Below are positions 24,723-32,708 of a DNA stretch of 64,000 bases, piece by piece (within the stretch, counting starts at the first letter, position 1; every line of letters starts with the position of its first letter). The translations under genes and the position numbers were made by a program. The notes under the pieces are model-generated. The model had not been told where the DNA came from and did not search any database. It was given only the letters and a program-made list of their open reading frames with translations. Source of the DNA: Planococcus shenhongbingii (GTDB lineage: Bacteria > Bacillota > Bacilli > Bacillales_A > Planococcaceae); NCBI RefSeq assembly GCF_030413635.1, contig NZ_CP129235.1, positions 1,798,001 through 1,862,000 on the forward strand, read 5' to 3'.

Positions 24723-24944
24723 ATGAAATCCAAGCAAAAAACAAGGATTATCCAGGGATGTCTCGAGCAGGCTGATCCGGATGCCATTAAGAACATTGCC
24801 ATCTTTTTAGAAGAAGAAGATCCTCCCGTTATCTGGATGGCCATCGAAGCTTTAGGAACCTTGCCGATCAGCGAAAAAATCAAATCCATCCTGCTGCCCC
24901 TGACCGAAAATTCGGAGGAAGAAATTCGGTTTTCGTTTGTGTAA
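24723..24944 (+). CDS. Small HEAT-like protein, C-terminus formed by an F1 repeat
   Basis: About 73 residues with amphipathic helices (IIQGCLEQADPDAIKNIAIF, PPVIWMAIEALGTLP) like one or two HEAT repeats. GGCGGAGGTG precedes it; a GTG at 24708 is an alternative start. The last codons (RFSFV, stop) are read from the 3' block of an F1 repeat, so the gene appears cut short by the repeat. It may be a truncated remnant of a longer HEAT-repeat protein. Confidence 0.5.
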   Translation: MKSKQKTRIIQGCLEQADPDAIKNIAIFLEEEDPPVIWMAIEALGTLPISEKIKSILLPLTENSEEEIRFSFV

Positions 24945-24970
24945 TTGTACTTTTACGAACACTTTTATTT
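24930..24970 (+). repeat. F1 repeat, 3' block only
   Basis: TTTTCGTTTGTGTAATTG then TACTTTTACGAACAC. It provides the stop codon of the preceding small gene. The next 60 bases resemble those after the F1 at 26770. Confidence 0.65.
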
Positions 24971-25102
24971 CCAGAATTATCTAGCTATCGTTTTAAGTTC
25001 TAAGTATATTTAATGTAAGAGTTCCGATTCTAATCATAAGAGATAAAAATGAAAACAGCCCCAGCAAAATCCGAGGGAAGTTTTTGAGCAAAGACTAGGA
25101 TT

Positions 25103-25138
25103 TGAATGTAACTTAAGTGCAGATAAGTTACCTTCAGT
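25103..25138. repeat. F2 repeat
   Basis: TGAATGTAACTTAAGTGCAG then ATAAGTTACCTTCAGTG: palindrome with one mismatch. The 20 bases before it match those at 9391-9410. Confidence 0.7.
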
Positions 25139-25164
25139 GATTGATAGATGAAGGGGGGAGAAAA

Positions 25165-25650
25165 GTGAAAAATGAAGACAGAATTTTTGCAGAGCGAGCT
25201 TTAAAGCGATTGCTTATCTGCAGTCAGCTTGATGGTGTTAGATTCGGTTCGGGTCCCGGAATGGTTTACGTCTATTTTGCCCACTATTCTGAGCAAGATC
25301 CGGATATTCTATGGTTACATATCGACATTAGAAAAATTGCTGTGTTTGCGACTCAGGAGCAATTAAGAATATTTCCCCCAAAAAACTTGAAGGAACTGGA
25401 CGATCAAGAATCGTTTCAACTGTTTTTGGAAAACAGAAGAGAAAAGGTTAAAGACATTTGGTTAGGTTCAACTTCTCCACATTTGTACATGATGTTTGAA
25501 TCCGGAAAAATACTGTATGTACATGGAGAAGATCAGAATTATGAAAGCTGGCAAATTGGAGATGGTTACGGATATGGGGAAGATCAGTGGTTAATCGTTG
25601 CTGTACCAGGAAATGAAATAGCCGTGTGGAGTCCCGGAGAGTTCGAATAA
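25165..25650 (+). CDS. Hypothetical protein, 161 aa
   Basis: A soluble mixed alpha/beta protein with no signal peptide (segments RFGSGPGMVYVYFAHYSE, LWLHIDIRKIAVF, WLIVAVPGNEIAVWSPGEFE). GTG at 25165 is chosen for AAGGGGGGAG just before it. Its stop codon overlaps a half F2 palindrome (TAAGTTACATTCAG). An F2 also precedes it, so it is a gene flanked by F2 on both sides. Function unknown. Confidence 0.6.
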   Translation: MKNEDRIFAERALKRLLICSQLDGVRFGSGPGMVYVYFAHYSEQDPDILWLHIDIRKIAVFATQEQLRIFPPKNLKELDDQESFQLFLENRREKVKDIWLGSTSPHLYMMFESGKILYVHGEDQNYESWQIGDGYGYGEDQWLIVAVPGNEIAVWSPGEFE

Positions 25651-25662
25651 GTTACATTCAGT
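25648..25662. repeat. Half F2 palindrome overlapping a stop codon
   Basis: TAAGTTACATTCAG begins with the TAA stop codon of the 25165 gene; the left arm is missing. Confidence 0.55.
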
Positions 25663-25784
25663 TTTTATGAAGAATGAAATAGCTAAAAGTTGCAATTGAG
25701 AAAGGCCAAAGTTTTCTCAATCCAAGAAGAAAGTTTTATAGAAAGCTGAAGATTGATTTTTATCTAAAGGGGCTAATTCAAGAC

Positions 25785-26066
25785 ATGACTCATTTGAAAT
25801 ACTTTTTACATCTTTACTTTTTAAATTCTATATTTTTTCTTTGTATAGTTTATATGACTGAAAACTTTCAAGAATCTTTTACTAATTTGAATGCCGCTGA
25901 CATCGTAAGAGGTATCGTAATCTTCCTAATTCTACTCTCCTATACGTTGTTACTACGAGATCCGCCTTCCAAATATACCGAATTCGGAGAAAGAACAAAA
26001 AATCTATGTTTTTTCGGTTCTTTATTCACCGCAATTATAACCATGATGTTTCTCATCAGTATATAA
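25785..26066 (+). CDS. Small membrane protein, 93 aa
   Basis: A three-helix membrane protein: residues about 5-24 (FLHLYFLNSIFFLCIVYM), 38-56 (IVRGIVIFLILLSYTLLL) and 72-92 (LCFFGSLFTAIITMMFLISI). AAAGGGGC lies 15 nt before the ATG, a little far. An F2 palindrome begins 18 nt after its stop. No family recognised. Confidence 0.5.
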   Translation: MTHLKYFLHLYFLNSIFFLCIVYMTENFQESFTNLNAADIVRGIVIFLILLSYTLLLRDPPSKYTEFGERTKNLCFFGSLFTAIITMMFLISI

Positions 26067-26083
26067 AGAATTAATAAATCAAC

Positions 26084-26117
26084 GAATGTAACTTATTAGC
26101 AATTAAGTTACATTCAG
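26084..26117. repeat. F2 palindrome (near-perfect)
   Basis: GAATGTAACTTA-TTAGCAAT-TAAGTTACATTC: 12-bp perfect arms and an 8-nt loop. This and the copy at 41214 define the F2 consensus. Confidence 0.85.
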
Positions 26118-26159
26118 AAGCTGGTAAACTAGAAAGTTGATTTGGGGAAGGGGATTCAC

Positions 26160-26612
26160 ATGAATTATGCTGAGCTGCTTCAATACCAAGGCTATCTTTA
26201 TTTGAATTCATTGTTCGAACCTGAGGACAACGCCTTTATCGTTGATATTGACCGTTGTAAAATACCTGGAACTCCAATTGGTGAGAATGACACTTTCTCG
26301 TCTTATGACGCCTTCAATGTGGATGAAACCCTCCCCATTCTACGACTTGAATTTGATTTTTACATTGCTTATTCGGTTCTAAACGAGAGTTTCACTGCTT
26401 TGGACAAGTACGAGGTTTATGAAGGGCGGGGGTTTTCGCTTTATTCAAAAACCCGATACCTGGACTTTATTGAGATGGGGACCACAGCTGACGAGGTGCA
26501 TCCTGGGCCATACAAACACTACGGGATAAATGCTTTAAATCACACGATTGATGTGATATCGACGGAACCTCCAAGGGTTTCCATTATACAGAGAGATGTT
26601 CCACCAAAGTAA
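26160..26612 (+). CDS. Hypothetical protein, 150 aa
   Basis: A soluble acidic protein (SLFEPEDNAFIVDIDRCKIP, FYIAYSVLNESFTALDKY, EVHPGPYKHYGINALNHTID). GGGGAAGGGGA precedes ATG 26160, which I prefer to an upstream TTG. F2 repeats flank it on both sides. No function recognised. Confidence 0.6.
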   Translation: MNYAELLQYQGYLYLNSLFEPEDNAFIVDIDRCKIPGTPIGENDTFSSYDAFNVDETLPILRLEFDFYIAYSVLNESFTALDKYEVYEGRGFSLYSKTRYLDFIEMGTTADEVHPGPYKHYGINALNHTIDVISTEPPRVSIIQRDVPPK

Positions 26613-26638
26613 TTTGTCTAGATTTATATAAGGGTTTC

Positions 26639-26746
26639 GAATGTAACTTAATTTGTATTAAGTTACATTCGAAACCTTCATTTTAGTGAACTTTGAAGAG
26701 GAAAAGATAAAGTGAATTTCCTAGAAAAAATGTTACATTCAATCGG
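26639..26746 (+). repeat. Long F2 repeat
   Basis: GAATGTAACTTAATTTGTAT then TAAGTTACATTCGAAACCTTC, and ends GAATTTCCTAGAAAAAATG then TTACATTC. The terminal TACATTC repeats the arm sequence. It is followed by an F1 remnant, as at 10637, 41496 and 54783. Confidence 0.75.
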
Positions 26747-26769
26747 TTGTACTTTATGACCTATAGGGA

Positions 26770-26832
26770 ATAGACTTTGTCGAAGGTTTCTTCCCTCTTG
26801 GGTTCGTGTAAGTGCCCGTTTATGAACGGATT
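26770..26832 (+). repeat. F1 repeat, hairpin 3' arm and 3' block
   Basis: GTTTCTTCCCTCTTGGGTTCG then TGTAAGTGCCCGTTTATGAACGG. The 5' block is missing. The next 60 nt (TTTAAGTTCTGATTATAG...) match those after the F1 at 24930. Confidence 0.6.
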
Positions 26833-26967
26833 CATTTCCAAAATTATTTAGATATTATTTTAAGTTCTGATTATAGTTAATTTGTAAGGTGAATAAGATG
26901 GGTAAATAGCTTTGTAAGCATGCATTTATCCCTTTCTCTAAAATTCATGAAGAATACGGAGGATTAC

Positions 26968-27423
26968 ATGAAAAAAGTACTTTTAGTTTTTGGATCTCTT
27001 ATTCTTGCTCTTGTTCTCGCATATATCCTTATTGGCTATTCGACGGGGTGGGACAGCTCAGAAGACCGGGAGCTGGTTTATACTTATCTGATTCCTGAAG
27101 ATTTTACGGGATGTGCTTGGATACGGTACGGTCAACCAGGAGCAAAACCATTGGAAATTACCAACGATGAAGTCATATTCAAAATTCCTGAAAACGGCAT
27201 ATTGCATACCAGTACGGATTATGATTCTGTGGCGTACGTTTATACCACCAAGGTTTTTTCTGTAAACGAGCAAGGTGAACCGATAAAACAATTGATAAAT
27301 GAATATGATCTTCCCCCTTCTACAGGCTATCAATTTGATGATCAAAATCCCGGGGATGTGACCTCTATCAATTTTGATTCAAGCGAAGAAGGTTGTCGGT
27401 TCATAGAAGGTGTCAGCAATTAG
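26968..27423 (+). CDS. Membrane-anchored protein resembling DUF6843
   Basis: A 151-residue protein with an N-terminal membrane helix (MKKVLLVFGSLILALVLAYI) and an extracellular domain. The block YLIPEDFTGCAWIRYG and VIFKIPENGILHTSTDY resembles the DUF6843 domain of Bacillus exported proteins. ATG 26968 follows ACGGAGGATT; upstream ATGs lack a ribosome site. Function unknown. Confidence 0.6.
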   Translation: MKKVLLVFGSLILALVLAYILIGYSTGWDSSEDRELVYTYLIPEDFTGCAWIRYGQPGAKPLEITNDEVIFKIPENGILHTSTDYDSVAYVYTTKVFSVNEQGEPIKQLINEYDLPPSTGYQFDDQNPGDVTSINFDSSEEGCRFIEGVSN

Positions 27424-27537
27424 CTGCAACTTTCTGTCAGCTCTTTAGTCTTCAATCAAAGATTAAAAGGGGTTTCCAATAGTTCTAAATATTATATGTG
27501 AAACGAATTTTTTAAAGTTCGAATTTTAAAAGAGTCC

Positions 27538-27570
27538 AGGTATATATCAGCAATTATCGGAAGCTTTTTA
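27538..27570 (+). repeat. F1 repeat, 5' block only
   Basis: GTATATATCAGCAATTATC then GGAAGCTTTTT, the conserved F1 start without hairpin or 3' block, just before the dead GNAT gene. Confidence 0.6.
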
Positions 27571-27604
27571 AGAATGACCTAAAATTAGAAAGGAAGTACG
27601 AGCA

Positions 27605-28099
27605 ATGCCAACTATAAAGACTGACAGATTGACGTTAATTACTTTTACTACTGACATGATGAAAGCAGCCCTTTCAAATAAAGGGGATTTGGAAAAAATA
27701 TCGACCTATTGAGTTGCCGATGAATACCCGTCGGAAGTGTATAAAGAAATACTTCCTCATAAAGTTCGACGGTTCAGCCAATATCCTGACGAAAACGACT
27801 GGGAGGGGATCATCATACACACTGAAGATCATACCATTATGGGGGACATGGGTTTCAGACGTAGTACTGAGGATCCAAAAGAGCTGGAGTTGGGTTATAG
27901 CATCGTTCCCCGCTACTAGGGTTATGGATATGCGACCGAAATGGCAAAAGCGATGGTGAAGTGGGGGCTGGAACAGCCCGGTATAGAGAGGATTATAGCC
28001 AGGTGTGATAACGATAACTTCGCTTCGATTCGAGTATTAGAAAAAGCTGGGTTAAAACGGTTTGAAGAAAAAGAGAATAAAATTCACTGGTCTTCGTAA
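27605..28099 (+). pseudogene. Dead GNAT gene with two in-frame stop codons
   Basis: A 165-codon frame that is otherwise complete: MPTIKTDRLTLITFTTDMMK, VADEYPSEVYKEILPHKVRR, ELELGYSIVPRY, GYGYATEMAKAMVKWGL, RIIARCDNDNFASIRVLEKA. TGA at 27710-27712 and TAG at 27917-27919 (in the acetyl-CoA loop, where Gln or Arg is expected) interrupt it, with no frameshift. AAAGGAAGTACGAGC gives a ribosome site. The clean frame suggests recent inactivation. Confidence 0.85.
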
Positions 28100-28124
28100 A
28101 GCGGATTAATTGCAAAAAATTCGA

Positions 28125-28213
28125 GTTTACATATGGAGGATTATTGGTAGTAAAGAGACTTCATAGAAAGTCACTTCCTTTTTGTTTGTGTAAGTGTACT
28201 TTTACGAATGGTT
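28125..28213 (+). repeat. F1 repeat
   Basis: GTTTACATATGGAGGATTATT, hairpin AAGAGACTT...AGTCACTTCC, then TTTTTGTTTGTGTAAGTG and TACTTTTACGAATGG. Confidence 0.8.
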
Positions 28214-28269
28214 TGGAAAGAACAGGGCCTTGTAAAAAGGAATACGGGGGAATTTGGAGAATTACCTAT

Positions 28270-28435
28270 TTAAGGAAATGGACAGATGGCTAAAAAGAGA
28301 GCACGGGGCTAAACCAAGGATTTATTTTGATTGCTATGAAGGGAACTGAAGGCATGGGATTCACAGAAGTGGCATTACATGTGAGTTTAACGGCAATAAA
28401 GAAGCATCTTCCGGATGATGGAATATAAGATGAAT
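28270..28435 (+). pseudogene. Small gene remnant
   Basis: Two frames must be joined to read MDRWLKREHGAKPRIYF...DCYEG and GFTEVALHVSLTAIKKHLP before a stop near 28427. No ribosome site. It looks like a decayed reading frame; family not recognised. Confidence 0.3.
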
Positions 28436-28489
28436 GGATGCTTCAGCACTTGCACTTAGAAAGCTGAACGTCGAAAGAAGGGAATGAAA

Positions 28490-28681
28490 ATGGGCTTTCA
28501 CCTATATCGAATTTGTCACCTGTTGGTGACCGGTTTTTTCGTAATTTCTCTTTCAACCTTTTTTGCCTCAGGTGGAATTGGAGAAAATTTTACGGATAAT
28601 CCTTATCCATATCCATATTGGCTTATACCAATTGCTGTCTGGGTGGTTGGAGCTGTTCTTTCATTTATAAAAAAACGGTGA
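28490..28681 (+). CDS. Small membrane protein, 63-65 aa
   Basis: Two predicted membrane helices (HLLVTGFFVISLSTFFASGG and YWLIPIAVWVVGAVLSFI) joined by a short Tyr/Pro-rich loop. AAGAAGGG lies 7 nt before ATG 28490 (an in-frame ATG at 28484 is possible). Its stop overlaps the start of a 26-codon frame. Function unknown. Confidence 0.5.
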   Translation: MGFHLYRICHLLVTGFFVISLSTFFASGGIGENFTDNPYPYPYWLIPIAVWVVGAVLSFIKKR

Positions 28682-28758
28682 AGATCGGATTAGTGATTAG
28701 CTTTTTGCCCCTTTTATTTTATATTGCATTATTCGCTTACGCTTATTTTTCTGTTTGA
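28678..28758 (+). CDS. Possible 26-aa membrane peptide, coupled to the previous gene
   Basis: A GTG start overlaps the previous stop (GTGA) and opens KIGLVISFLPLLFYIALFAY...FSV, a single membrane helix. The overlap suggests translational coupling. It may instead be the frameshifted end of the previous gene. Confidence 0.35.
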   Translation: MKIGLVISFLPLLFYIALFAYAYFSV

Positions 28759-28854
28759 ATTCCATAAAACCCGAGAAGAAAAAGTGGGAAATGTTTTACC
28801 TTTTCATCACCCTTTAACGGTTTCAGTATTTTAATACCAAATGAACTGCTTTAG

Positions 28855-28970
28855 CTAACATATCAGCAAATTATTAGAAGCTGCTTAAATACGAAGAGAG
28901 AGAAGAGGTTACCAAAGCACATCATCTTGCCCTGTTGACTGCAAAAAGGTACTTTTTCAAACACTTAAGT
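28855..28970 (+). repeat. F1 repeat
   Basis: GCTAACATATCAGCAAATTATT then AGAAGCTGCTTAAATACG, a longer region with AGAGAGAAGAGG, GACTGCAAAAAGG then TACTTTTTCAAACAC. The pyrimidine arm of the hairpin is mostly lost. Confidence 0.65.
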
Positions 28971-28984
28971 CTTAACAAGAGAAT

Positions 28985-29009
28985 CCCCCTTACCAAATTG
29001 GTAAAGGGG
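28985..29009. repeat. Perfect-stem palindrome near the GAP gene end
   Basis: CCCCCTTACCA-AATT-TGGTAAAGGGG-type dyad, about 150 nt beyond the stop of the minus-strand membrane gene. T-runs are weak on both sides, so a terminator or a binding site is possible. Confidence 0.5.
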
Positions 29010-29160
29010 AAACAAAACGCGTACTGGGCGCGTTCCAATCTAAAATGAGAAGTTTTAAAGATATAAAGTTTAAGAATTGGCAGAGCTTGGATCACGCTAT
29101 GCCGCAAGGCTAATGTTTAACTCTCATAGCTTAACCATCAGCTATGCCTATTATTTTCTC

Positions 29161-29853
29161 TTATAGGAATAAGTTGATGTATCCATGAATCCCCAAAAAC
29201 AAGCCTGCAGCTATCGGCACAACAATGGCCGCCCATTCACTTATCTTCGCGGCTTTTTTCCGGAATTTTCCGATGAAGTTATCGACCTTATCCCGATTGA
29301 AAAGATACAGAAAGAACAGGAGAACGAGAGGAAGGATGTAAATGACATTGTAGACCAGGAGTAAAAATAATACGGACCCCATTGAAATGCTCGCTTCCAC
29401 AAGTTGGGCAATAAAAATCAGGTACGGTATGGCCGTTGGCAAATCGCCTATGGTATTGGATGCACCGAGAATAAGCAGGAATACGGGGGCCACCGATTTA
29501 GGCGGAACTATTTTTTTCTCTTTTGTTTTACTAATTGGTGATGCCGTTTTACGCTTATAAAGTAGGAAGGCGCCCAAAAAGACAAGACCTATCCCCGCTG
29601 TTATTTCTACGGAAAAGATTATACCGTTATAGGCAGCCATAACGTGACGATAGAAGGCCGAGAACACTTTATCCATCCCATAAATGACCAATAACCCGCC
29701 AATGAAATAGGAGATGAACGTACCCAAGATGTAATACCAAATATGATGCGTTTTTTTCACGAGTGCCTGCAAGACGGCCTGAGCTGATATGGTAAATGGG
29801 TTAAGACTGTCAATTAGCCCTAAGCCGATTCCAGACGTTATGAGTGGCCACAT
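29161..29853 (-). CDS. GAP/LysE-superfamily membrane protein
   Basis: A 230-residue protein with about six membrane helices. The N-terminus GLGLIDSLNPFTISAQA and the central ILGASNTIGDLPTAIPYL fit the GAP (Sap) family within the LysE superfamily, related to DsbD-like transporters. AAAGGAGAATAAAC precedes the start. A MarR regulator lies 43 nt upstream in the same operon. Substrate unknown. Confidence 0.7.
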   Translation of the reverse strand: MWPLITSGIGLGLIDSLNPFTISAQAVLQALVKKTHHIWYYILGTFISYFIGGLLVIYGMDKVFSAFYRHVMAAYNGIIFSVEITAGIGLVFLGAFLLYKRKTASPISKTKEKKIVPPKSVAPVFLLILGASNTIGDLPTAIPYLIFIAQLVEASISMGSVLFLLLVYNVIYILPLVLLFFLYLFNRDKVDNFIGKFRKKAAKISEWAAIVVPIAAGLFLGIHGYINLFL

Positions 29854-29896
29854 GGTTGTTTATTCTCCTTTCAACATGCAAGGGCAGATAACCGGG

Positions 29897-30358
29897 TCAT
29901 GCGTTGGAAGAAAGAAGATCCGCCATGCCGGATAGAAATTTTTTCTCGAACACGTCCACCATTTGCAGGAGTTGTTCCCACTGGTCATCGCTTAACTGTT
30001 CCATTGCCTGCTTTTCTACATTCTGAAGCTTGCCAATGACTTCGTCGGCATATATCCGTCCCTTTCCAGTGAAATAAATCTTCTTGTTGCGGCGATCGGC
30101 CGGATCTTCTTTCAATTCCACATAGCCATCCTGCCAGAAGGACTTGATGATCAGATTGACGCTTTGCTTCGTGTATAAACTGCGCTCACAAATCAGCTTT
30201 TGCGTACAGCTTTCGGGATGGTCATAGATAATGCCCAGCACCGTAAAGCTCATATACGTTAACCCCTTTGAAAGCGCGTATTCCTCATAAATTCTCTCCA
30301 AAGACTGGGATTTTTCAAAAAACTGATCGAGTTTAGTTTTAACCGTAATGTTTTCCAC
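29897..30358 (-). CDS. MarR-family transcriptional regulator
   Basis: A 153-residue winged-helix regulator: core CTQKLICERSLYTKQSVNLI (recognition helix) and ELKEDPADRRNKKIYFTGKG (wing, with the typical DxRxxxxxLT/FT pattern). GTG at 30358 is favoured because AAAGGAGGAG lies 6 nt before it; a longer frame to 30388 has no SD. First gene of an operon with the GAP membrane protein. Probable operator: 17-bp palindrome at 30448. Confidence 0.83.
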   Translation of the reverse strand: MENITVKTKLDQFFEKSQSLERIYEEYALSKGLTYMSFTVLGIIYDHPESCTQKLICERSLYTKQSVNLIIKSFWQDGYVELKEDPADRRNKKIYFTGKGRIYADEVIGKLQNVEKQAMEQLSDDQWEQLLQMVDVFEKKFLSGMADLLSSNA

Positions 30359-30447
30359 CTTACTCCTCCTTTTGTTTTCTGAAATCATCTGTTTCTCAAA
30401 ACATTTTCAACAGGAATGGCAAGACCAATTTAGTCATTTTTATTAAT

Positions 30448-30464
30448 AGTAATTATTAATTACT
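30448..30464. promoter_or_regulatory. Candidate MarR operator
   Basis: Perfect palindrome AGTAATT-ATT-AATTACT, 90 nt before the MarR gene, in a very AT-rich promoter region. Size and symmetry are typical of MarR sites. The bases from 30465 to 30668 hold nothing else recognised. Confidence 0.6.
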
Positions 30465-30668
30465 AATTTAACGTATGTAATTTCTTTTGTCAATAAACGA
30501 GTCGGATTCTTTATTATCATGAATCGGGAGTATCAAGATAGGCACAATAACCAAAAATCCTTTTTAATTTTTGGAACTGAAATACATTTAAAACAAGGAA
30601 ATGGAGCAATCAAACTTACAGGAAGTAAGAGTTGTATGACAACTTGCATAAAAAAATTGGAAATTCTA

Positions 30669-30785
30669 GTTTACATATGGAGGATTATCAAAAGTTGTTG
30701 AAATACAAAGGGAGAGAAGATGTTGCTTGAATTAACATTTTCTCTCCCTTTAGGTCTGTAGAAGGTACTTTTACAAACGGTTTTG
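30669..30785 (+). repeat. F1 repeat (complete, best preserved)
   Basis: GTTTACATATGGAGGATTATC, AAAAGTTGTTGAAATACAAA, hairpin GGGAGAGAAGATG...CATTTTCTCTCCC, then GTCTGTAGAAGG and TACTTTTACAAACGG. The outer arms here are GT(C/T)TGT/ACAAAC instead of GTTCGT/ACGAAC, i.e. both sides have changed together. Confidence 0.85.
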
Positions 30786-31056
30786 TGAATGAATTTTGGT
30801 TCGATAAATTCATTGGGAAGGGAAGTTTTTGATTCGGGTGTTTTGGGTGCCTTTAACAGACGGTTTTCCAGCTATTTCAATAGTGGGGAAATGGGATGCA
30901 TCCTAATTCAGAAGAAGATGGTGAAGACATGCACTTAAGTAAAGTAGACAGGTGAGTTTCACATCAAAGGGATGGTACACTGGAACGGAAGGATAAAAAT
31001 TCGATGTACGCTTAGTTAATCAACGTGAAAAAATGGGAAATGAGGGATTTAATAAT

Positions 31057-31803
31057 ATGATGAAACTGCTGCCTCCAAAGCCCTTTTATTATGAAGGCGG
31101 AGAGCAAGCCGTTCTGCTCCTGCATTCTTTCACAAGCAATCCGAGCGATATGAAAAAGTTGGGCAGGCATTTGCAGAAGAACCAGTATTCTTGCTACGCC
31201 CCGGTGTACAGCGGACATGGCTTGCCCGCGGAAGACCTTCTGAAATATGGTCCATCCGATTGGTGGCAGGATGCGCTGGGCGGCTATCAGTTGCTGAAGG
31301 ACAAAGGGTTTGACAAAATAGCGGTAATCGGTCTGTCGCTTGGCGGGGTGTTGGCCTTGAAAGCGGCACAGGAGCTGGAAGTGGCTGGCGTGGTGACCAT
31401 GTCCGTGCCGATCCAGCGGGAGGCGGCTTTTCTGCAAAAGCGTGTCTTCTACTATGCGAAGCGATACAAACAACTCGAAGGGAAAGAGGCGGACCAAATC
31501 CAGCTGGAAATGGATGGGCTTCACGATCTGCCGGTCGATTCATTGGTCGAGTTCCAACAGCTCATCGACCGAACGAGGGACAACTTAACGCAAATAACCT
31601 CGCCCATTCGGATACTGTACGGGGAGTTGGATGAGCCGTTGTATCAAGAAAGTGCCGAAATGATTTTCCAAAGCGTGGCATCGGACCACAAAACCGTGAA
31701 GGGGTATCCGAACTCCAAGCATTTGATGACGTTAGGCCCGGACATGGACGATGTGAACGAAGATGTTCTGGCCTTCTTAAATGAGTTGGCTTGGCAACTG
31801 TAG
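31057..31803 (+). CDS. Monoacylglycerol lipase / carboxylesterase (Est30-like)
   Basis: A 248-residue alpha/beta hydrolase closely resembling the thermostable Bacillus/Geobacillus carboxylesterase Est30. AVLLLHSFTSNPSDMKKLGR is the oxyanion region, AVIGLSLGGVLALK the nucleophile elbow (Ser in GLSLGG), ILYGELDEPLYQES carries the Asp and YPNSKHLMTLG the His. It should hydrolyse short-chain esters in the cytoplasm. ATG 31057 aligns with Est30 and has GAGGG upstream. Terminator follows. Confidence 0.88.
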   Translation: MMKLLPPKPFYYEGGEQAVLLLHSFTSNPSDMKKLGRHLQKNQYSCYAPVYSGHGLPAEDLLKYGPSDWWQDALGGYQLLKDKGFDKIAVIGLSLGGVLALKAAQELEVAGVVTMSVPIQREAAFLQKRVFYYAKRYKQLEGKEADQIQLEMDGLHDLPVDSLVEFQQLIDRTRDNLTQITSPIRILYGELDEPLYQESAEMIFQSVASDHKTVKGYPNSKHLMTLGPDMDDVNEDVLAFLNELAWQL

Positions 31804-31850
31804 TTTACCTGTCATGAGCTGTTCTGGCCATTCAGATGGGAATCCACAAA

Positions 31851-31890
31851 AAAGAGAGGCTGCGCAAAACTGCAGCCTCTCTTTCTTATG
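31851..31890 (+). terminator. Intrinsic terminator after the esterase
   Basis: AAAGAGAGGCTGC (31851-31863) pairs perfectly with 31872-31884, 8-nt loop, then TCTTA. Also lies at the end of the convergent DinB gene. Confidence 0.85.
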
Positions 31891-31919
31891 GTGGAGTATC
31901 TAGAGTGTTTTATAGAGAG

Positions 31920-32390
31920 TTAGTCCAATTCTCTATAAATCAGATCCGAAGAAACGGGCTTCAATCCCATCTCCCTGGACCAGACGGATAGCTGACCGAT
32001 ATGATGGATTTCATGCGCCGTAATATGCCTGAGCACTTTCTCATACGTCAACAACTTGATGCAACCGTCTTTTCTTTGATGTTCCAAAACCTGATCTGCT
32101 CCTTCGAGTGGATAGGATTGGAGAAATTGATGGGTTTGCGGTTGGATAAGAGCCGAAAATGCCTTCACCTCCTGTAAAGCGGTGATATTCTTCATGTCAT
32201 TGCCAAGGACCGGGGTCCCGCGCAAGTGGTTGATCCAGTATTGCTCGCAATAGACCACATGATATAAATTGTGTAAAATGCTGCCCATTCCGCCCACTCT
32301 TTTCTTCTCTAATTCTTCCGGTGAGAGGGTCTCGCACCAGTCCAGCCATTCTTCTCGAATCTGCCAGTTATACAAGAACATCTCGGTCAT
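31920..32390 (-). CDS. DinB-family putative metal-dependent hydrolase
   Basis: A 156-residue four-helix-bundle protein of the DinB/YfiT type. Metal-ligand histidines are visible in GSILHNLYHVVYCEQYWINH and in the C-terminal HITAHEIHHIGQLSVW. These proteins are often thiol transferases or damage-inducible proteins. ATG 32390 is preferred because GGAG lies 8 nt upstream. Function in this organism unknown. Confidence 0.75.
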   Translation of the reverse strand: MTEMFLYNWQIREEWLDWCETLSPEELEKKRVGGMGSILHNLYHVVYCEQYWINHLRGTPVLGNDMKNITALQEVKAFSALIQPQTHQFLQSYPLEGADQVLEHQRKDGCIKLLTYEKVLRHITAHEIHHIGQLSVWSREMGLKPVSSDLIYRELD

Positions 32391-32454
32391 GTCATCTACT
32401 CCAAACGTTTTTAGTTTCTGTTTTTGATTCAGCAAGTGCCCAGAAGTTTCTTTC

Positions 32455-32572
32455 CTTATTATATCGGAAGTTGCAGAAATACAAACCGATTCAAACCGTC
32501 ATTTTCGTTTTCTTGTTATTGATCATCGTTATTACTGGTATAAGTTCCGACATTTGGGGATTTTTCGGCTGA
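32455..32572 (+). pseudogene. Truncated small membrane gene joined to an F1 5' block
   Basis: TTATATCGGAAGTTGCAGAAATACAAA is an F1 5' block. It runs straight into codons for PIQTVIFVFLLLIIVITGIS and SDIWGFFG, which match the C-terminal helix of the next gene's protein (VIFTIVVLALIFVGIF, SNMWGLID). The first part of this duplicated gene is missing, apparently replaced by the repeat. Confidence 0.5.
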
Positions 32573-32708
32573 TTGCTTTTAAGCACTCAGTTTTTTATTG
32601 TCATAAACTTCAGCACCTTTCTGTTTCAGAGAAAAACTCCATAGTGTTAATTATCTGATTTTTATGTTAATATTATGTCGACAAGAAGAACAATGGGAGG
32701 CGTTCATT

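Noticed and set aside
30519..30701. 60-codon frame before the F1 repeat
   Set aside because: No ribosome site, runs into the F1 repeat, composition unlike a protein.
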